A stretch of DNA of 64,000 bases from Cladopsammia gracilis (lineage: Eukaryota; Cnidaria; Anthozoa; Scleractinia; Dendrophylliidae), in the NCBI GenBank assembly GCA_022457155.1, contig JAJGOT010000358.1:62001-126000 (forward strand). The letters run 5' to 3'. A model generated the notes under the pieces. The model worked only from the letters and a program-made list of their open reading frames with translations, was not told the origin of the DNA and did no database searches. Shown here piece after piece: positions 13,701 through 25,187 of this stretch. How positions within the stretch are numbered: the stretch's first letter is position 1; every line of letters starts with the position of its first letter. The translations under genes and the position numbers were made by a program.

Positions 13701-16700
13701 TAGATTACAGATGACGTCAAAATGTGCTAAGAACAAAAAAGTGGCGCACGAGCCGCAGGCGAGTGTGTCACTGATGCTCTTACCACATCTTGACGTCTTC
13801 TGTAATCTATAAATGAACAGACACGCAGCAAAATGGAATCTATTTGTTTTATACAATGAACAGAAAAGTAAAAAGAGTAAGATTACGAACTTGCCTCCTA
13901 GCGCTCAACTGTTCGAAGATTTGTTCCAGTTTAGGTATTTTTCAAGTCGCCAAGAACACTTTTCGTCTTGGTTTGGTCTTTATCTTGCTCGTAAACAGCT
14001 CCTGCTGAATATTTTTCGAGCCTTTCACTTGCTCAATCTAGAAAAATCTCGCAAACATTTTCAAAACTGTGCGCCATGTTGTACAAAACAAAGCAAACAA
14101 AATTTTCTATGACGTCAGCCGTGCGTCTGTACTCTGATAGATCATAGGCAACGACCAAACACAGAGCGCGTAGTATTCAGTTCATTGTATAAATTCTAAT
14201 AGATCATAGGTAATGGCCAATCAAAATACGCGTAGAATTTAGTATATTGTATAATACTTTTTCGTAGCTGAACATACCAAGTGATGATCCGCCGGTAGGA
14301 AGAGTCGTGAACCTTGGAATCACCTGCACCATGCCGGACAGCACTACGGAACACAGCTGTCTGCTGTTCAAGATAGAAGGAACGACTAACTGTAAGTTGT
14401 TACCACACAAAATAATAATTAATAGAGCGGTTTTTATTTCGTGAACACACGAAGCGTTGAACGAGATATACTATAGGTAAACTTTTTTTAATTCACCAGT
14501 GTATTACGCCATTCAATTGTCGTGACAGTCTCGTTTCACACAATGCATCTTGGACTTTAAACTCAGTATGGAAAATTAAAACCGATCTGTGGACTTAACC
14601 TTACATTGTTTCGTATTCACGAGAGGCTCTTAGAGAAAGGACGATAAGAGCCATCTAACTAAACAACGACCCCCATTTTTATTATCGAATTGTAACTAGA
14701 AACTTTTGTGAGTCACCTTTAACCCTATTTTTATGCAAACATGCATTTTCTATTGTTTCTGAGTACCAACATTGCCTCTGTGCATACGCGCTATATCTTT
14801 GCTGATGGGAGACGGCGTTGTCGTGTGGTTAGAGGCACTGGCTTTGTAATCCAGAAGCCCCAAGTTCAAGTCCGCTTCTCTGACCACCAGCTGGATTGGG
14901 AACACGATAGTCCCTTTAGTAAATCCTAAGCCACGCAATGTGAATAGGCAACCGGTTTGCCTCACAAGTTTAGTTTACTTTGGAGGCTCAGTTCAACGAT
15001 TTGTAGTGTCTCCAATTAGCATCGAAAATGGAGTGATTTATTATTATTGCAACTTTTATTTTCACTCAGGTCCAGTAACGGTACCAGTGACAATACCTCA
15101 CCCTTCGAAGGGCATGACTACAATAATCGACGAGGTAATAAAATCAACAACCGCTGTGACAGGGTCATTTCGGAGGTTATCCACTAGTCGACCTCCTTCT
15201 GAGGTACAAGCAGGTCACATGTTATAGTTATGAGTATTCTTACATGCACATGTCCGCACAAACATGGCCATTATACTGGCAAGAAACTCCTCAACATCTC
15301 GATCTTGGGCATTTTTTTGAGTCCCTGAGCCGGGGGAGGGAACAATGTGCCACACCTTCGTAACTTCGGAGCATTCAACACTATAACACTAAAACTCGTA
15401 GTTGTATAGTAGTTCTCAAACTCATTAATAATTCATGACGAGAACACAAAGGAAATCACTACCGTGAAGGAGGTTTTGAAATCGTTTCTTAATTTGCATA
15501 GATTTTGGCGATTTTATTCCTTCGTTTTCTCCGCATTTAACGATCAGTTTGAGAAGCTATATCAAACACTCGAAACAGTGTTTCATCAGATTACCAAACA
15601 CCTTGAAGTGGTTTTTCCAATCCACTTCTCGGTGTTTGGAAATCTGATGAAACACTGTTCCTCGTGTTTGATATATTACGTCCAAAACTCTTTCCTTTGC
15701 GTCAAATGACGTGGAAATCATGTCAATAGTTTTGCACAGCCACCAGCTTCAGTTACTTTTCTCGATTTCTTTAAAACCTAAGAAAACCTTCCAAATTGAC
15801 CAAAAAAAAAACAATCAAAACCAATAAAGAAAAGCCAAAAAGGTAAAATTGTGCATTAAAAGGTAAGAAAGAACAAAATTTCGAAAATGATACATTTTAA
15901 GTTTGGTGGTATATGCTTTAATATTAAGGAAAGTGTGTATTTCCGAATAGGGTTTAGTTGCAGTCACCATTGTGGTTGTTTAAACTGACGAGTATCCATG
16001 TTTGTCTTATCTCTATCTAGGCCAAAGCTGGTCCTAGTTCTGCCGCAGATCAACATGGTGATGACGTCAGTCTTCCATCATCTGTGGTTCTCACAGTAGC
16101 AGGAATCGGTGCTTCTCTCATTCTTATTCTTATAATTGGGTTCTTCATTTATCGTTGGAAATATTCAAGGTGGTTATTTGCAAGATAGATTTGCGATATG
16201 TGGTTTAAAGAAGTGACGTTGCACAAATTGCTTACTTTCTAAAACGTTTTTATATTGTGCTTTTTCCAAACAGAAACCAGTCTCATACCAGACATGCAGG
16301 TCAAACAGATCATACAAGTCATGCAGGTCAAACAGGTCAATCAGGATTGCAATCTGGTGAAAAAAATGCAGGCTACGCGACACTAAGTTGTAATGGCTCC
16401 GGTAAGTTTGAGAACTGATCGTTTTTGCGAATATCGATTGCTGATTGATTTGTTTTTAACTTCCTGACATCTTTAAAATAGCATTTTGTGTATTTAGCAA
16501 TTTTACAAATAAATAAATTAATTAAAAGTCTTCATTCTCCTTAAGACAAAAAGACATATCTTAAGTTAAATAAATACGTTCTAAATTATAATTAATACAT
16601 ATAAAAAGCGACCAAGAACAAAGACATACCAATTTTCAGTTTTCAATATACCGAAAGCATAGAGCACCAAAAGCAACTACTGCTCATCGGTACGACAGGA

Positions 16701-18729
16701 AGGTACTACTCAGTAGCTTTCATTTGAATGGTCACACGTCAGGATTTCACCCACAGACTCAAACATTAGAACCACCTTGTACAGCACATGAATAATACCA
16801 TTGGCAAGTACTGCTCAATAGCTTTTGAATGGACACACTTTTAGATTTAATCCGCACAGACTCAAAAGGTAGATACATATTATATTAGTATCGATTCATA
16901 TAAGGAAAATATTGATAACGTTTTGAGACCATGCGAGTGCCCGAAAAGTTTGGTGAAATAAAAAAAAGAAAAGGATGTTAGAGAGGTTCGAAAGATTAAA
17001 TTTACATCGGGTAAATTCCACGCTATTTTTTACAAGGGGAATCAAGAGAAAAAATATAATTATTAGAGAACAGATCCCCTGTACATGGGCCTCTTCCAAT
17101 GACAATTATTTTTAACCTATTATTAGTTCGTTGTCATTATTATTAGTTCGTGGTCATTTTAAGTTCGTCACCCGATTGGTCAGTTTGAATGACGTCATCT
17201 AATTTTAGAGTTGGCGGGATAATTGATTTCCATAGCCTCTCACACAACACGCGATTTCCCTAGTGAAGTTTGCGGTATAAGCAAAATACCAACAGCAAAT
17301 GATGAGAGCTATAGAGCAGTTTTCAATTGAGTATCGAAAGAAATGACACAATTGCTTTGGTTTTGCATTGCTACGCTTTGTGATTGGCTACAAAATCTCG
17401 CGCCACTTTCTTGACCAATCAGAAGTAAAACCAAAACCAATCGTGACTTGCTCGCACGCGTTTTCCCGCGCTTGGCGCCGGCGACATGTAGTTGCTTCGA
17501 ACTCTGATTGGTTCATTGGATTGTTTACGACTGCTGTGATTGGTCAGACTAATTACTTTGGTGTTGGTTTTTGTTGATAAAATAGAATGATGTAATCTTT
17601 AGTACCCACAATGAATGCCTAGTATTGCTCCCATGATACAATTCAACACGACTCTCGACCATGTGCTCGATCTTGTAATGGCTTCCATGTTATATTAAAT
17701 GTTGTTGTGTTTACTCTTCCCCGTCGTGTTCTTTACTCTAAACGCAAGCCAATCAACAGTTTTACGACACTCAATGATATATGATATATGCTCTATGATA
17801 TATAATGCTCTATGATATATAATTTCTGATATCTGTGGAATGGAGACCGTCCGGTCCGGTCCGGTCATGGAAGCGAGATCGGAATGCAAATAACCTTCAC
17901 AGCATGGACGCAAGCTAATATTAGATTGAAAATAATTATCATGGGATAAGGGGTTTTGTTCTCTTAGATTATTTTCTCTTGCGAGAATATATTTTCATAG
18001 ATGATGAATATTGTCTCAGCTAGTTGAAATTACATCCAGTTATTTTTTGTTTCAGTAACGTATGCTTCAAACTATGAAGTCCCCAATGATGTCCAGAATG
18101 ATGCTTCATTGAATGTGGTCGACATGAGGGCTTCAAATACAGAAAACACAGACCACACCTATGAATATATCCCTACTGAAGGTTACCAGAAAGAAACGCC
18201 ATTGCGTGGGGTTGAACAACCTGAGTACAACCTTATTGAGGTCCTTAATACAGAAAACACAGATGGCAGCTATGAATATATCCCTACCGAAGGTTACCAG
18301 AAAGATGTTCCATTAGATGGGGAGGAAAAACCAGAATATAACTTCATTGAGGTCCTTAATACCGACACCACAGACCGCTCTTATGAATATGTCCCTTCTG
18401 AAGAAAACCAGAAAGATGCTCCATTGGGTTCGTTTAATAATCATGAGTATAACCTCATTGAGGACTTTGATACAGGATCCACATCCGAAATGCATAAAGA
18501 CCCTGCCATAACCGAGAATGCTCCTTTCAGCGCTGAACAACGTGTATACAACTTGATCGAGGACCTCAATACAGGAACCTTTCAAGACCCGAGGGATGAT
18601 AATCCTCGAGAACCAGTGTATAACGTTTTGGAGCAGTCTTCACCAAACGGTGCTGGAAATAATGCTGATTGTTATGGTAACAGTGATGAGCAAAGCCCCG
18701 TGTATAATGTGCTATGTAGAGGTCCTTGA
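10703..18729 (+). CDS. P1: receptor-like type I membrane protein with tyrosine-repeat tail
   Basis: Seven exons: 10703-10973, 12034-12266, 14268-14391, 15070-15134, 16021-16169, 16274-16401 and 18056-18729. Intron phases are 1,0,1,0,2,1 and the spliced frame gives 547 residues with no internal stop. Residues 1-25 are a signal peptide (hydrophobic IIVVVCVLIW). A six-Cys module C-x7-C-x10-C-x-C-x-C-x15-C with NATF follows. Exon 2 holds SSSWYIGC and exon 3 holds GITC and CLLFK; intron 3 splits a Cys codon. The stalk is short (about 20 residues). A transmembrane helix spans about 253-275, then basic residues. The tail (276-547) has GYATLS and three 37-residue units with YEYIP and EYNLIE, then two EPVYNVL/SPVYNVL motifs at the end. 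The ATG at 10703 is chosen because it starts the signal peptide; the frame is open further upstream without another ATG. Likely a plasma-membrane receptor; ligand and function unknown. Confidence 0.88.
11155..11599 (-). mobile_element. tRNA-derived SINE in P1 intron 1
   Basis: Read on the minus strand the head is tRNA-like: GGCACGGTGGTCTAGTGGTT resembles an A box and GGTGGTTCGAAGCC a B box. The body (about 11300-11500) is the same sequence that forms the tandem array at 49160-49500. The distal end is a simple A/T-rich tract on the + strand. Confidence 0.75.
12288..12653. mobile_element. MITE in P1 intron 2
   Basis: The two ends share an inverted repeat of about 35 bp containing GAATTACAGTCCGTACTGCG. 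The element is about 365 bp without coding capacity. A one-unit copy of the 106-bp repeat family (minus strand, about 12648-12830) abuts its right side. Confidence 0.8.
13664..13847. mobile_element. Foldback element in P1 intron 2
   Basis: Left arm words ACAAATAGATTCCATTT, GTGTCTGTTCA and TAGATTACAGATGACGTCAA recur inverted on the right as TTGACGTC, CTGTAATCTA, TGAACAGACAC and AAATGGAATCTATTTG. The arms are about 60 bp each around a GC-richer centre. Flanking sequence on both sides (about 13560-13660 and 14000-14150) is also weakly inverted, which suggests nesting in a larger element. Confidence 0.7.
14806..14900 (+). mobile_element. tRNA-Thr-like SINE head in P1 intron 3
   Basis: The sequence has an A-box-like TGTGGTTAGAGGC, an anticodon arm CTGGC-TTTGTAA-TCCAG (would-be anticodon TGT) and a B-box-like AGTTCAAGTCC. 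The acceptor stem is not paired, so this is a tRNA-derived repeat rather than a working tRNA gene. Confidence 0.6.
15411..15677 (+). mobile_element. MITE family F1, copy 1 (P1 intron 4)
   Basis: About 265 bp, found again inverted at 45198-45491. The right half (about 15561-15673) is a palindrome: ATATCAAACACTCGAAACAG at one end and CTGTTCCTCGTGTTTGATAT at the other, with inner arms TGTTTCATCAGATT and AATCTGATGAAACA. Confidence 0.8.
17312..17574 (+). mobile_element. MITE family F2, copy 1 (P1 intron 6)
   Basis: About 260 bp with outer ends related to AGAGCAGTTTTCAATTGAGT. It contains several CCAATCA/TGATTGG words and the GC-rich core CGCACGCGTTTTCCCGCGCT. It matches 51975-52253 in the opposite orientation and a degenerate copy near 58196-58400. 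Confidence 0.8.
18157..18480 (+). repeat. Three 37-residue (111-bp) tail repeats in P1
   Basis: Units start at 18157, 18268 and 18379. Each begins (T/S)YEY(I/V)P, continues with a QK-x5-LG/PL segment and ends in EYN(L/F)IE. The first two also carry GYQK, so they have four tyrosines each (YEY, GY, EY). A degenerate continuation (VYNLIEDLNTG) follows. The repeats are in frame and do not disturb the reading. Confidence 0.85.
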
Positions 18730-18818
18730 CCAGGAACAAACAGACAGTTTTGTCCCGTTTTACACCTTCATGGATGAAGGTGTGGAATCGGATAGCAACG
18801 AAACGCATTTCAAAGCAG

Positions 18819-18824
18819 AATAAA
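18819..18824 (+). terminator. Polyadenylation signal of P1
   Basis: AATAAA lies 90 bases after the P1 stop codon, in a plausible 3' UTR. Confidence 0.55.
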
Positions 18825-18949
18825 AATAAGGAGAAAACACAGAGGAAGGGGAAATGGCAGCATCAGCCGCAGCAGCAGCCGCAGCAGCAGCAGTAGTAGT
18901 ACTAAAAGTATTAATAGTAGTAGTAAAAGAAGAGAAAAATAAGAAGAAA

Positions 18950-19190
18950 GAAAAGAAATTAACGCAATTATCAAAGGATATAATAAAATACGAAGAAGCA
19001 ATTCTGATTTCTTGTCACAAAAAGTAATTTTGAAATTAACGCAATTATCAAAAAGAAGAAGAAAATAACAAAATACGAAGAAACAATACCGATTTCTTGT
19101 CACAAAAAGTAATTTTGAAATTAACGCAATTATCAAAAAGAAGAAGAAAAAAGAATAAGATAGGATAAACAATACTGATTTCTTATCATA
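18950..19190 (+). repeat. Tandem ~70-bp repeats in P1 downstream region
   Basis: The words TGATTTCTTGTCACAAAAAG, TTGAAATTAACGCAATTATC and AAAAGAAGAAG recur about three times with small length differences. There is no coding meaning. Confidence 0.7.
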
Positions 19191-21038
19191 AAAAAAGCAA
19201 TTTTGGAGGAAATTTTATAACGTCAATACTACTTATTTGGGTTACCGGGAGTGATAATAACAGAATAAATAGATGAATTTGCAAACCGTTTAGATGGCTG
19301 AGTTTCTTTAAAGCATCACAGCCCACTTAGAACTCTCTCCCATACTCCAGGATTTGTTAATTTTAATACAATTGTAATACATGCACAATTTTTATCAGTT
19401 GTAAGAAATTAAAGATATTTATATATTTTGAACCAATGGTCCGTAGATTAATCAAGCCGATACAAAATACAATGACATCAATAATTAGTGGCCAAGCCTC
19501 ATGTTTGAGTAGTACGGAATATTTTAATAACTAGTGTATCCAAAAGATAGTAATTGCTGCGGTAAATTTGTTGTAACAATGCTGTTTTATCGTCTCGCTG
19601 GAATGTTCTCTTTCGTTTTTTTGAGGCGAAGCAAAGCAAATGTAACCGGGATGAATCGACGAAAATTCCAGCTAATAAGACTAATTTTGGTTTGTAATTC
19701 ACGCATCAAGTTCCTGCAATGTCTGTAGAATATTGTTGAGTAAAGGACGCGTTCACCACGAGGAAGGTGTGAAAATGTAGGTTAATTACTGTGTGTTCGC
19801 GTCTCCCAAGCTCAGCTAAGGTTTTGCGTCCCCAAGCGCTCAGCTTACCTCAGTCTCATCGACCCCTGTCGGAGTGATTTCAAAATAAATTTGTCTTTTA
19901 TTCCGTACAATCTTCGAAAATCTTTGCCATTCAACGGTCCTATCGCCATGCCTCGCAGTCCCCGCTCAACTCGTAGTAGTCTTCGACACTTCAGTTCCGA
20001 TTTCGACTGAGACATGTTGGACCAAAATACTGTATTACAAATTTCGCAGCGAACACTGAGCTTGAAGCAGCAAGCGAGGCTATTGTTCGTGGCGCAGTGC
20101 ATTCTGGCCCAAAATGTGTTCGTGGCGCAGTGAATTCTGGTAAAAAGCGATCAAATCGAGATTTTTCCTAGCTTATATTTTTTTCTCATATATTTCTCTT
20201 AAATCCTGATTATGTTGCTGCTCACTCGCTACGCTCGTTTCGCAGCAATAAAAAGTAAAATTGGTTTCGATTAACTCGAATATCTTAAATAAGAGGGTGG
20301 TCTTTCAGCGTCAGATTTTGTTTCTTGTTATTTCATCATCCAGAAGTTAACAGTATTTATAGCGAAAGTCAAATGTTCTGTTAATAAAATTGTGACTGTC
20401 GACGTTTAACTGTTGTCTGCTGATTTCGAAAATTCACGCACAAGGGACAGACGATTACCATTCGAAGGTCTAGAGGGTGGTGTTGAAATTTCAGTTATCA
20501 GTCAAATTCTATAGGCCATTTCTCCGATACTGCATCGTTAGATTTTTAGCTATGTCTTTGAAATTAGTTACTTTTGACTGATTCCAGATATCCGTTTCTG
20601 TAACCAGCAGATCTTTTGACAGGGTGGAGTGATTAGCTCCACGCCAAACCCCAATCTGAAGGACCAGGGTTGTACATACTTCTTTCTTTTTATACCTCTC
20701 ACCCTTGGTTGAACCTGAAAAGAGAAAAAGCCCCCTCCAGCATAGCTCTTAGGATCATAAAGACACACCCCGTCCTATTTCCCACACGGGGAATGATGAT
20801 CATCCCAGATCTCAATTATTAGTTCAAAACGTGGCATTTATCAGCTGACAGTTAACAATTTGGTCACTTCAAAGCTATCATTGAAACTGCATCCAGACCC
20901 TGTCATTCTCAACACCTCATATGGGCAGCTGAACTTAAAACAGTGTGGCGTTTGTTAAAAATCATTCATTCGACCTCATTTAAAATGGTGAGTGGGGTTT
21001 GGACAAGGCTGCTAAAATATCCCTGACATCCCCATTCC

Positions 21039-22278
21039 AAAGGGAACCTCCATTGTCAGAACAAATTGACGTTAAGGTCGCGGGGGATACCTGGCCATGA
21101 ATAAATTCATAAGGCAAAATTTTAGCCGGGGTGTCACTTTGAAAAACGTTATATCGTGAACATTTGAAAGCCGATTTCGATAACATTTAACAGAGATATT
21201 GGAGAATAATGGAAGTGCATAAGGATTGTATTTTATTGAAGGGATCACGCTTTGCGTCAATACTGTAAGCTACTAAAGGTAGTTTTTGTTTTAAAACGTG
21301 GTTTTGTGTCCAAGTTTGCTCCTCGAGAAGAACACAAAGCAAGTTGTTTTCGCCACTCACTGATCCGTCAAAACGTCTATTGTGTCATATCTGACTCCGA
21401 TTTTTTGATTTCAACTTTAATTAAAAGTTATTAGCTTTTAAAGGAGTAAAATTGTCCATGTTAGAATTTGAAACCTCATATCTTCCCTTTAAAAGCCTAT
21501 TTAAAAATTTTGAGTCAGATATGACAATCTACAATACACCTAGTTTACCTCCCTGCAGTGTCAGCTCATGAAATTCTTTATCCGCGCTGAATTCTTGGAC
21601 ACAAAATTGCTTGTTTTTACGCTTCCGAAGGCTTCCCGAGCCAACACGAATGCAAAAATATATATATGGTAATTTTGCTAATTTTAATCCACGGGCTATT
21701 GTCAACACTTCATGCAGAAAGAACAAAGCGTTGACACGCTTTGCACGTGCAATTATTGATGCAGAAACATTACAGAGCCTGTTCGTGAATATTTCGCTCA
21801 TTTTCGGTATCAGCCGTCGAACTTCGTGCATACTCTTTTCATAAATGCATACTGATGAGCGGAACCTGTCCCCCGCGACCTTAAATTGTTGGAAATAAAG
21901 TCGAAATTTAAAATTTTTAAAAAGCAGGTGCAAATATAATTTTAGTGTACAAATAAAATGGATATAAATATCGCCTATTTTCGCTTTCAAATTTCCCGCG
22001 CGCCGCCATTTTGAATATTTGTGACGTGTTACGGTTGTGGCTATTGTTAAGAATCGACGTTCTTTTGTATACAACAATAAGACAACCGTAACACTTCATA
22101 AATATTCAAAATGGCAGCGCGCGGGAAATTTGAAAGCGAAAATAGGCGATATTCATATCCATTTTTTTTATACACTAAAATTATATTTGCACCTACTTTT
22201 TAAAAATTTTTAATTTAGACTTTATTTCCAACAATTTAAGTCAATTTGTTATAACAATGGAGGTTCCCTTTAAAGATA
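21039..22278. mobile_element. Nested foldback DNA element with long inverted arms
   Basis: The outer ends are inverted copies: AAGGGAACCTCCATTGT near 21039 and ACAATGGAGGTTCCCTTT near 22262, continuing into ACAAATTGAC/GTCAATTTGT. Inside, two arms of about 150 bp (about 21885-22045 and 22080-22245) are near-perfect inverted copies containing GGTGCAAATATAATTTTAGT and CGCTTTCAAATTTCCCGCGC. A second, inner inversion pairs TAAGGTCGCGGGGGA near 21075 with TCCCCCGCGACCTTAA near 21870. The structure suggests one element inserted in, or duplicated within, another. No transposase is recognisable. Confidence 0.75.
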
Positions 22279-22701
22279 ATTTATTGTTAGCACATGTCGT
22301 TTACAATATAGCTGTGGGAAGAATCGGTTTATATGGTAACGAGTTATGACGTCATAAGTAAGGTCAAGCTATTGTTTGCGTGTGTTGCAATCTGAATCAC
22401 TGCAAGCTGAATCACTTTTAAAAGACAATTTTCGTCAAATCTAATCTAAGTGGATCTCATGTGTCACCGACCGTCCAAGCGAGTCAAATCCAGGCAAAGT
22501 CAACACGACGTTTCTGTGGCTAGATTCGATAGCGCGCGCTTAATAATACATAACGTGGTATAACACTGTGGCATGAGTGATGTGGGGAATACGGATGCGC
22601 ATAAATTACACCACGTGGTTTATCACACGTTTGAAAATCTGGCATATTTTCTCTGAATTTTAAAATCGGATTCTTAGAGTATAAGGAAACGGAATGAAGT
22701 T

Positions 22702-23623
22702 TTAGACTGGGGGGGCTTTTCGAACCCCCCCCTCCAGTAAAATTGCAATAACTCTTACACCGAAATAGCTATGAGGCTGAAATTTTCTGACTTTTCCTAG
22801 AATTTATCTAGAGACATTTTGGTATCCATAACATGTCAGTGTGATTAACCATGTTGCCATGGCAACCGGTTTTTGACACATAGGTTTTCAAAATATTAAA
22901 ATATGGTGAATTTTTTATTTTAAGATCTTGTTTTTTGACTTATAGTGCATTTTCTTATTAGAATAGTTTTTTCTTGGGACTAGTTCTTGAAAGACATCAA
23001 ACATTTTCAACATCAAATATTTGGGGGGGAGGGGTAGGTAAATTTTTGCTCACTTTTACTTATAGAGAAAAAATTTGTACTATTTATTAAATAACGCTTC
23101 TAAGTTCATTGTTTGGATAATAGACATTAGTTTGATACGTGTTTTATACATTCTGATCCTTTTCTCTTTTAGATATTTTTTAAGTTTTAATTTAAACGAA
23201 AAAAAAAGGAAATCCAAGATGGCGGATCCAAGATGGCGGATCCAAGATGGCGGACAATAATTTCAAAATTATAGTTTTATCGCCTTTTTTTGCCTTTTCT
23301 CGCTTTACAAGTGTGTCCTTGTTTTTATTTATTATGTTTTAATATTAAAGAGATGATTTTACAGTTTTATTTGATATTTTAAGTATCTGGATGGAAAAAT
23401 ATCAAAGAAACGTCGGAAAAACAAAAATTACGTCACTGTGACGTCATAATTGGGTGTGGCAGGTCAAAACTGGGTGTGAGGTTTCCTTGTATGGAGATGA
23501 ACATTGTGTGAAAATGTCATGGTCCTAGCCTTACTGGTTCCAGAGATATGAAGGGGGGGGTCCGAGGAGCCCCCCCCCCCCCCCCCCCAGTCACAGATTG
23601 CCTAAAAAAGCCCAGTCTAAATA
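22702..23623. mobile_element. Non-autonomous DNA transposon, ~0.9 kb
   Basis: The left end TTTAGACTGGG...GGGCTTTT and right end AAAAAAGCCCAGTCTAAA are inverted repeats, both followed inward by poly-G/poly-C tracts. The interior lacks a long open frame and contains three tandem copies of a 14-bp unit at 23214-23255. Confidence 0.7.
23214..23255 (+). repeat. Three tandem 14-bp units with AAGATGGCGG
   Basis: The unit TCCAAGATGGCGGA is repeated exactly three times. The core AAGATGGCGG resembles the known YY1 binding consensus. Two similar units occur at about 48178-48207, inside P4 intron 1. Confidence 0.7.
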
Positions 23624-25187
23624 GGGTTAAACGAGCAATGGATGGGAATTGAAGACCAATGTAGCAAATTACTTAGAATCAGTATGATCGCAGTACATAT
23701 GTTGTAGTTAAGCTGTTGTCACTGACTGAAACGTTGAAGGTTCTAAAACTTTCTATTCATATTAGTAAGTCGAGTGAATGGGCTGAATTTATAAATTGTT
23801 TTCTATTGTCAACACAAGGCGGCATAGATGCAGTACCACTTTTTCTTTAAAACATGCTTTTTCTCCATTTTTATCTGTTTGTCAGCCCTTGAAAAATTTA
23901 CTCGTGCGAGTAACGCCTCATTTACTCATATATTTATTATAGGTAATCAAGTGATTACCTACACAAAATAAATATTTTGCTTACTTTATTTGTGTTCACA
24001 TTTTTGACTGATAAGATCTTCTCTAGGTCCTACGTACACCAGCAGCATTTTCGTTCGCGGTCTTTTACTTCTTATTCGCTAATTATAAGTCATCTCGAAA
24101 CAAAAAGTTTCATTCTCACATGAGTTTAAGTCTCCAGCTCAAAAAACGGCCAAGTACCATTTAATAACTTCCGCTTTGATCGTCCCACTCAGGTGCTCCA
24201 AAGACTACTGAAACGCGCTTTCACCAATTGCGCGTGAAGCTCTTTTGACTAACCAGGGAGACCACATTATTCTCTCAGGCCTCAGCCGATCAAGTTCATA
24301 ATCTTAAGTGAAGTCATTCATCAATGACGTGGGTCATGAAATTTTCCCGCACGTTCTATATATTTTATCTTTGTTCTGATTGGTTCTCGATTGTATCAGA
24401 TTGTTATCAAATAATTAATTCAATACATGTAGATTCGGAAGTCAAACAAGAGTTTCAGAGTTTCAACATCCTTTTTCTTTTAACTGAGCAACCACGATGG
24501 TTCGTTTTGCTTTCGTTTACAACATTATATCATTGACATATTTGTTATAGATTTTCATTACTACAATGGATTTTTTACGGAACTGTAATATACAGTACTC
24601 TGGCAAACCAACTATTTCAAGTGATGTTAAACGCGCTTTAACGGCCATTTAAGACTACGTATAGGTAGTTGAATAATGAGGAAAAATATAAAATAAATGC
24701 AGTTGTGGTTTAATCCATTAAAATCAGATATAAAGTAGACACTTCATCTTATAGCCACAACAAGTAAACAATGTAAAAAAGTCATTTGAAAAGACAAAAA
24801 AAAAATTAAAACAGAACTATATCTAAATTTACAATATCCAGACTTTTGTACGTAATACCCTCGCCTTGCATCACGTGGAAGACTATTTGAACTCAATAAA
24901 TTAAATGATAGGAAATAATCATGATGTTTAACGTAATAACTTCTATGGACAATGATAATTATTCAAGCGTAAAATCGACAAAAACAAAAGTTTAGCACGT
25001 TTCTCTGTAGAATTCATTCAGCAGTGTTTTAGCAAATTCCTTGTCAGCCCTTGCTTCTTATACTTAGAACCCCGGAATATTACGTCGATGCCAACTTGCG
25101 CTTGATATTTCACCGAGAGTAGCAGAAGTTTTGAACATTTTGTTGATGTCTTCACCTCGATGTCCTGAGGTTATGACCTGAAATAAA

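Larger units (their letters stand above)
18730..25187. other. Spacer between P1 and P2
   Basis: No exon is supported. Contents: P1 3' UTR; GCA/AGT simple repeats (about 18865-18925); a tandem array of units of about 70 bp with GAAATTAACGCAATTATCAA (18950-19190); a repeat at about 20575-20690 that recurs inverted at about 29340-29420; a nested foldback element (21039-22278); and a DNA transposon-like element (22702-23623). From about 23640 to 25187 I see nothing except AT-rich sequence and the P2 promoter region. Confidence 0.6.
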
